From contig JAIYAU010000004.1 of the NCBI GenBank assembly GCA_027488865.1, positions 1 to 60,150 on the forward strand: a stretch of 60,150 nt of DNA, written 5' to 3'. The position numbers and the translations under genes were made by a program. The number at the start of each line of letters is the position of its first letter. The first letter of the stretch is position 1. Positions 60,093 through 60,150 of the stretch are shown here, piece after piece. The notes below the pieces were generated by a model. It had not been told where the DNA came from. It did no database searches and saw only the letters and a program-made list of their open reading frames with translations. This DNA is from Cytophagaceae bacterium (GTDB taxonomy: Bacteria > Bacteroidota > Bacteroidia > Cytophagales > UBA9547).

Positions 60093-60150
60093 TTAGGCTA
60101 CGATGGTATAGGTTTCAACAGTCATGTTTTGTGGGCGGTCCTTTACCTCC
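60093..60150 (-). CDS. Possible 3' end of a gene running off the window
   Basis: One minus-strand frame is open from the window edge for 18 codons, with the peptide EVKDRPQNMTVETYTIVA, and ends with TAA (60095-60093). It is too short to identify, and other frames stop sooner. It may be chance. Confidence 0.3.
   Translation of the reverse strand, partial: EVKDRPQNMTVETYTIVA

Overview
The window is one long AT-rich stretch of chromosome from a member of the Bacteroidota. Three things point there. Typical Bacteroidota families are present: a DUF2795 protein, DUF349 repeats, a DUF5686 outer membrane protein, a type III glutamine synthetase, and PorZ and DUF6089/PorG of the type IX secretion system (T9SS). 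Many genes are preceded by the phylum's promoter pattern (TTTG or TTG, about 17-20 bases, then TAnnTTTG). Recognisable Shine-Dalgarno sequences are scarce. I cannot name the genus. About 60 protein genes and two tRNAs (Thr-TGT, His-GTG) can be supported; there is no rRNA, CRISPR array, prophage or intact insertion sequence.

Layout. 1-5.3 kb: end of a yqgE gene, a DUF349 protein, tRNA-Thr, DUF2795, a LEA-like lipoprotein and an isolated nuoI-nuoJ-nuoK group. 5.3-23.5 kb, mostly minus strand: a lone MutS2-tail/Smr protein with an S41 protease, truA, a secreted fibre-like protein, HIT, greA, an acidic protein, a 2-hydroxyacid dehydrogenase, a DUF5686 protein, MarR/YceI/aldehyde dehydrogenase, recO-porZ, tdk and a DUF2027-Smr protein. 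23.6-26 kb: three plus-strand genes, two of them unusual exported proteins (TPR with DnaJ-type zinc finger; TPR with leucine-rich repeats), then a sterol-desaturase-like enzyme. 26-35 kb: a flavoprotein, SUI1/YciH, an MFS transporter, DUF2237, CDP-glucose 4,6-dehydratase, a thioesterase, a His-rich PorG-like protein, pcm, ribE, a LytTR regulator and tRNA-His. 35-49.5 kb: parE, an HD hydrolase, a lipoprotein, a heptose-kinase-like gene, glnN, an MltD-like transglycosylase with an OmpA-like partner, DUF2339 and a TerB-like protein. 49.8-58.7 kb: a BamA/TamA-like barrel, a hybrid histidine kinase, panB, an RluA-type synthase, a lipoprotein hydrolase and a NarL-type two-component pair. 58.7-60.15 kb: an AbiEii-type toxin with its DUF6922 partner, a broken REP-associated transposase and a REP-like hairpin, i.e. 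the start of an accessory region.

Most genes are housekeeping or envelope functions. Shared themes are outer-membrane biogenesis and T9SS (porZ, PorG-like, DUF5686, BamA-like, OmpA-like), cell wall (MltD, S41 protease) and surface sugars (heptose kinase, CDP-glucose dehydratase).

The most striking observation is not a gene. Three 17-base T-rich blocks (6-22, 13883-13899, 20344-20360), all T on the plus strand whatever the gene direction, sit inside yqgE, the DUF5686 gene and porZ. Each appears to replace coding sequence without changing the reading frame, and the third puts a TAA stop inside porZ. They look like overwritten sequence rather than ordinary slippage tracts, and should be resolved before porZ is called a pseudogene.
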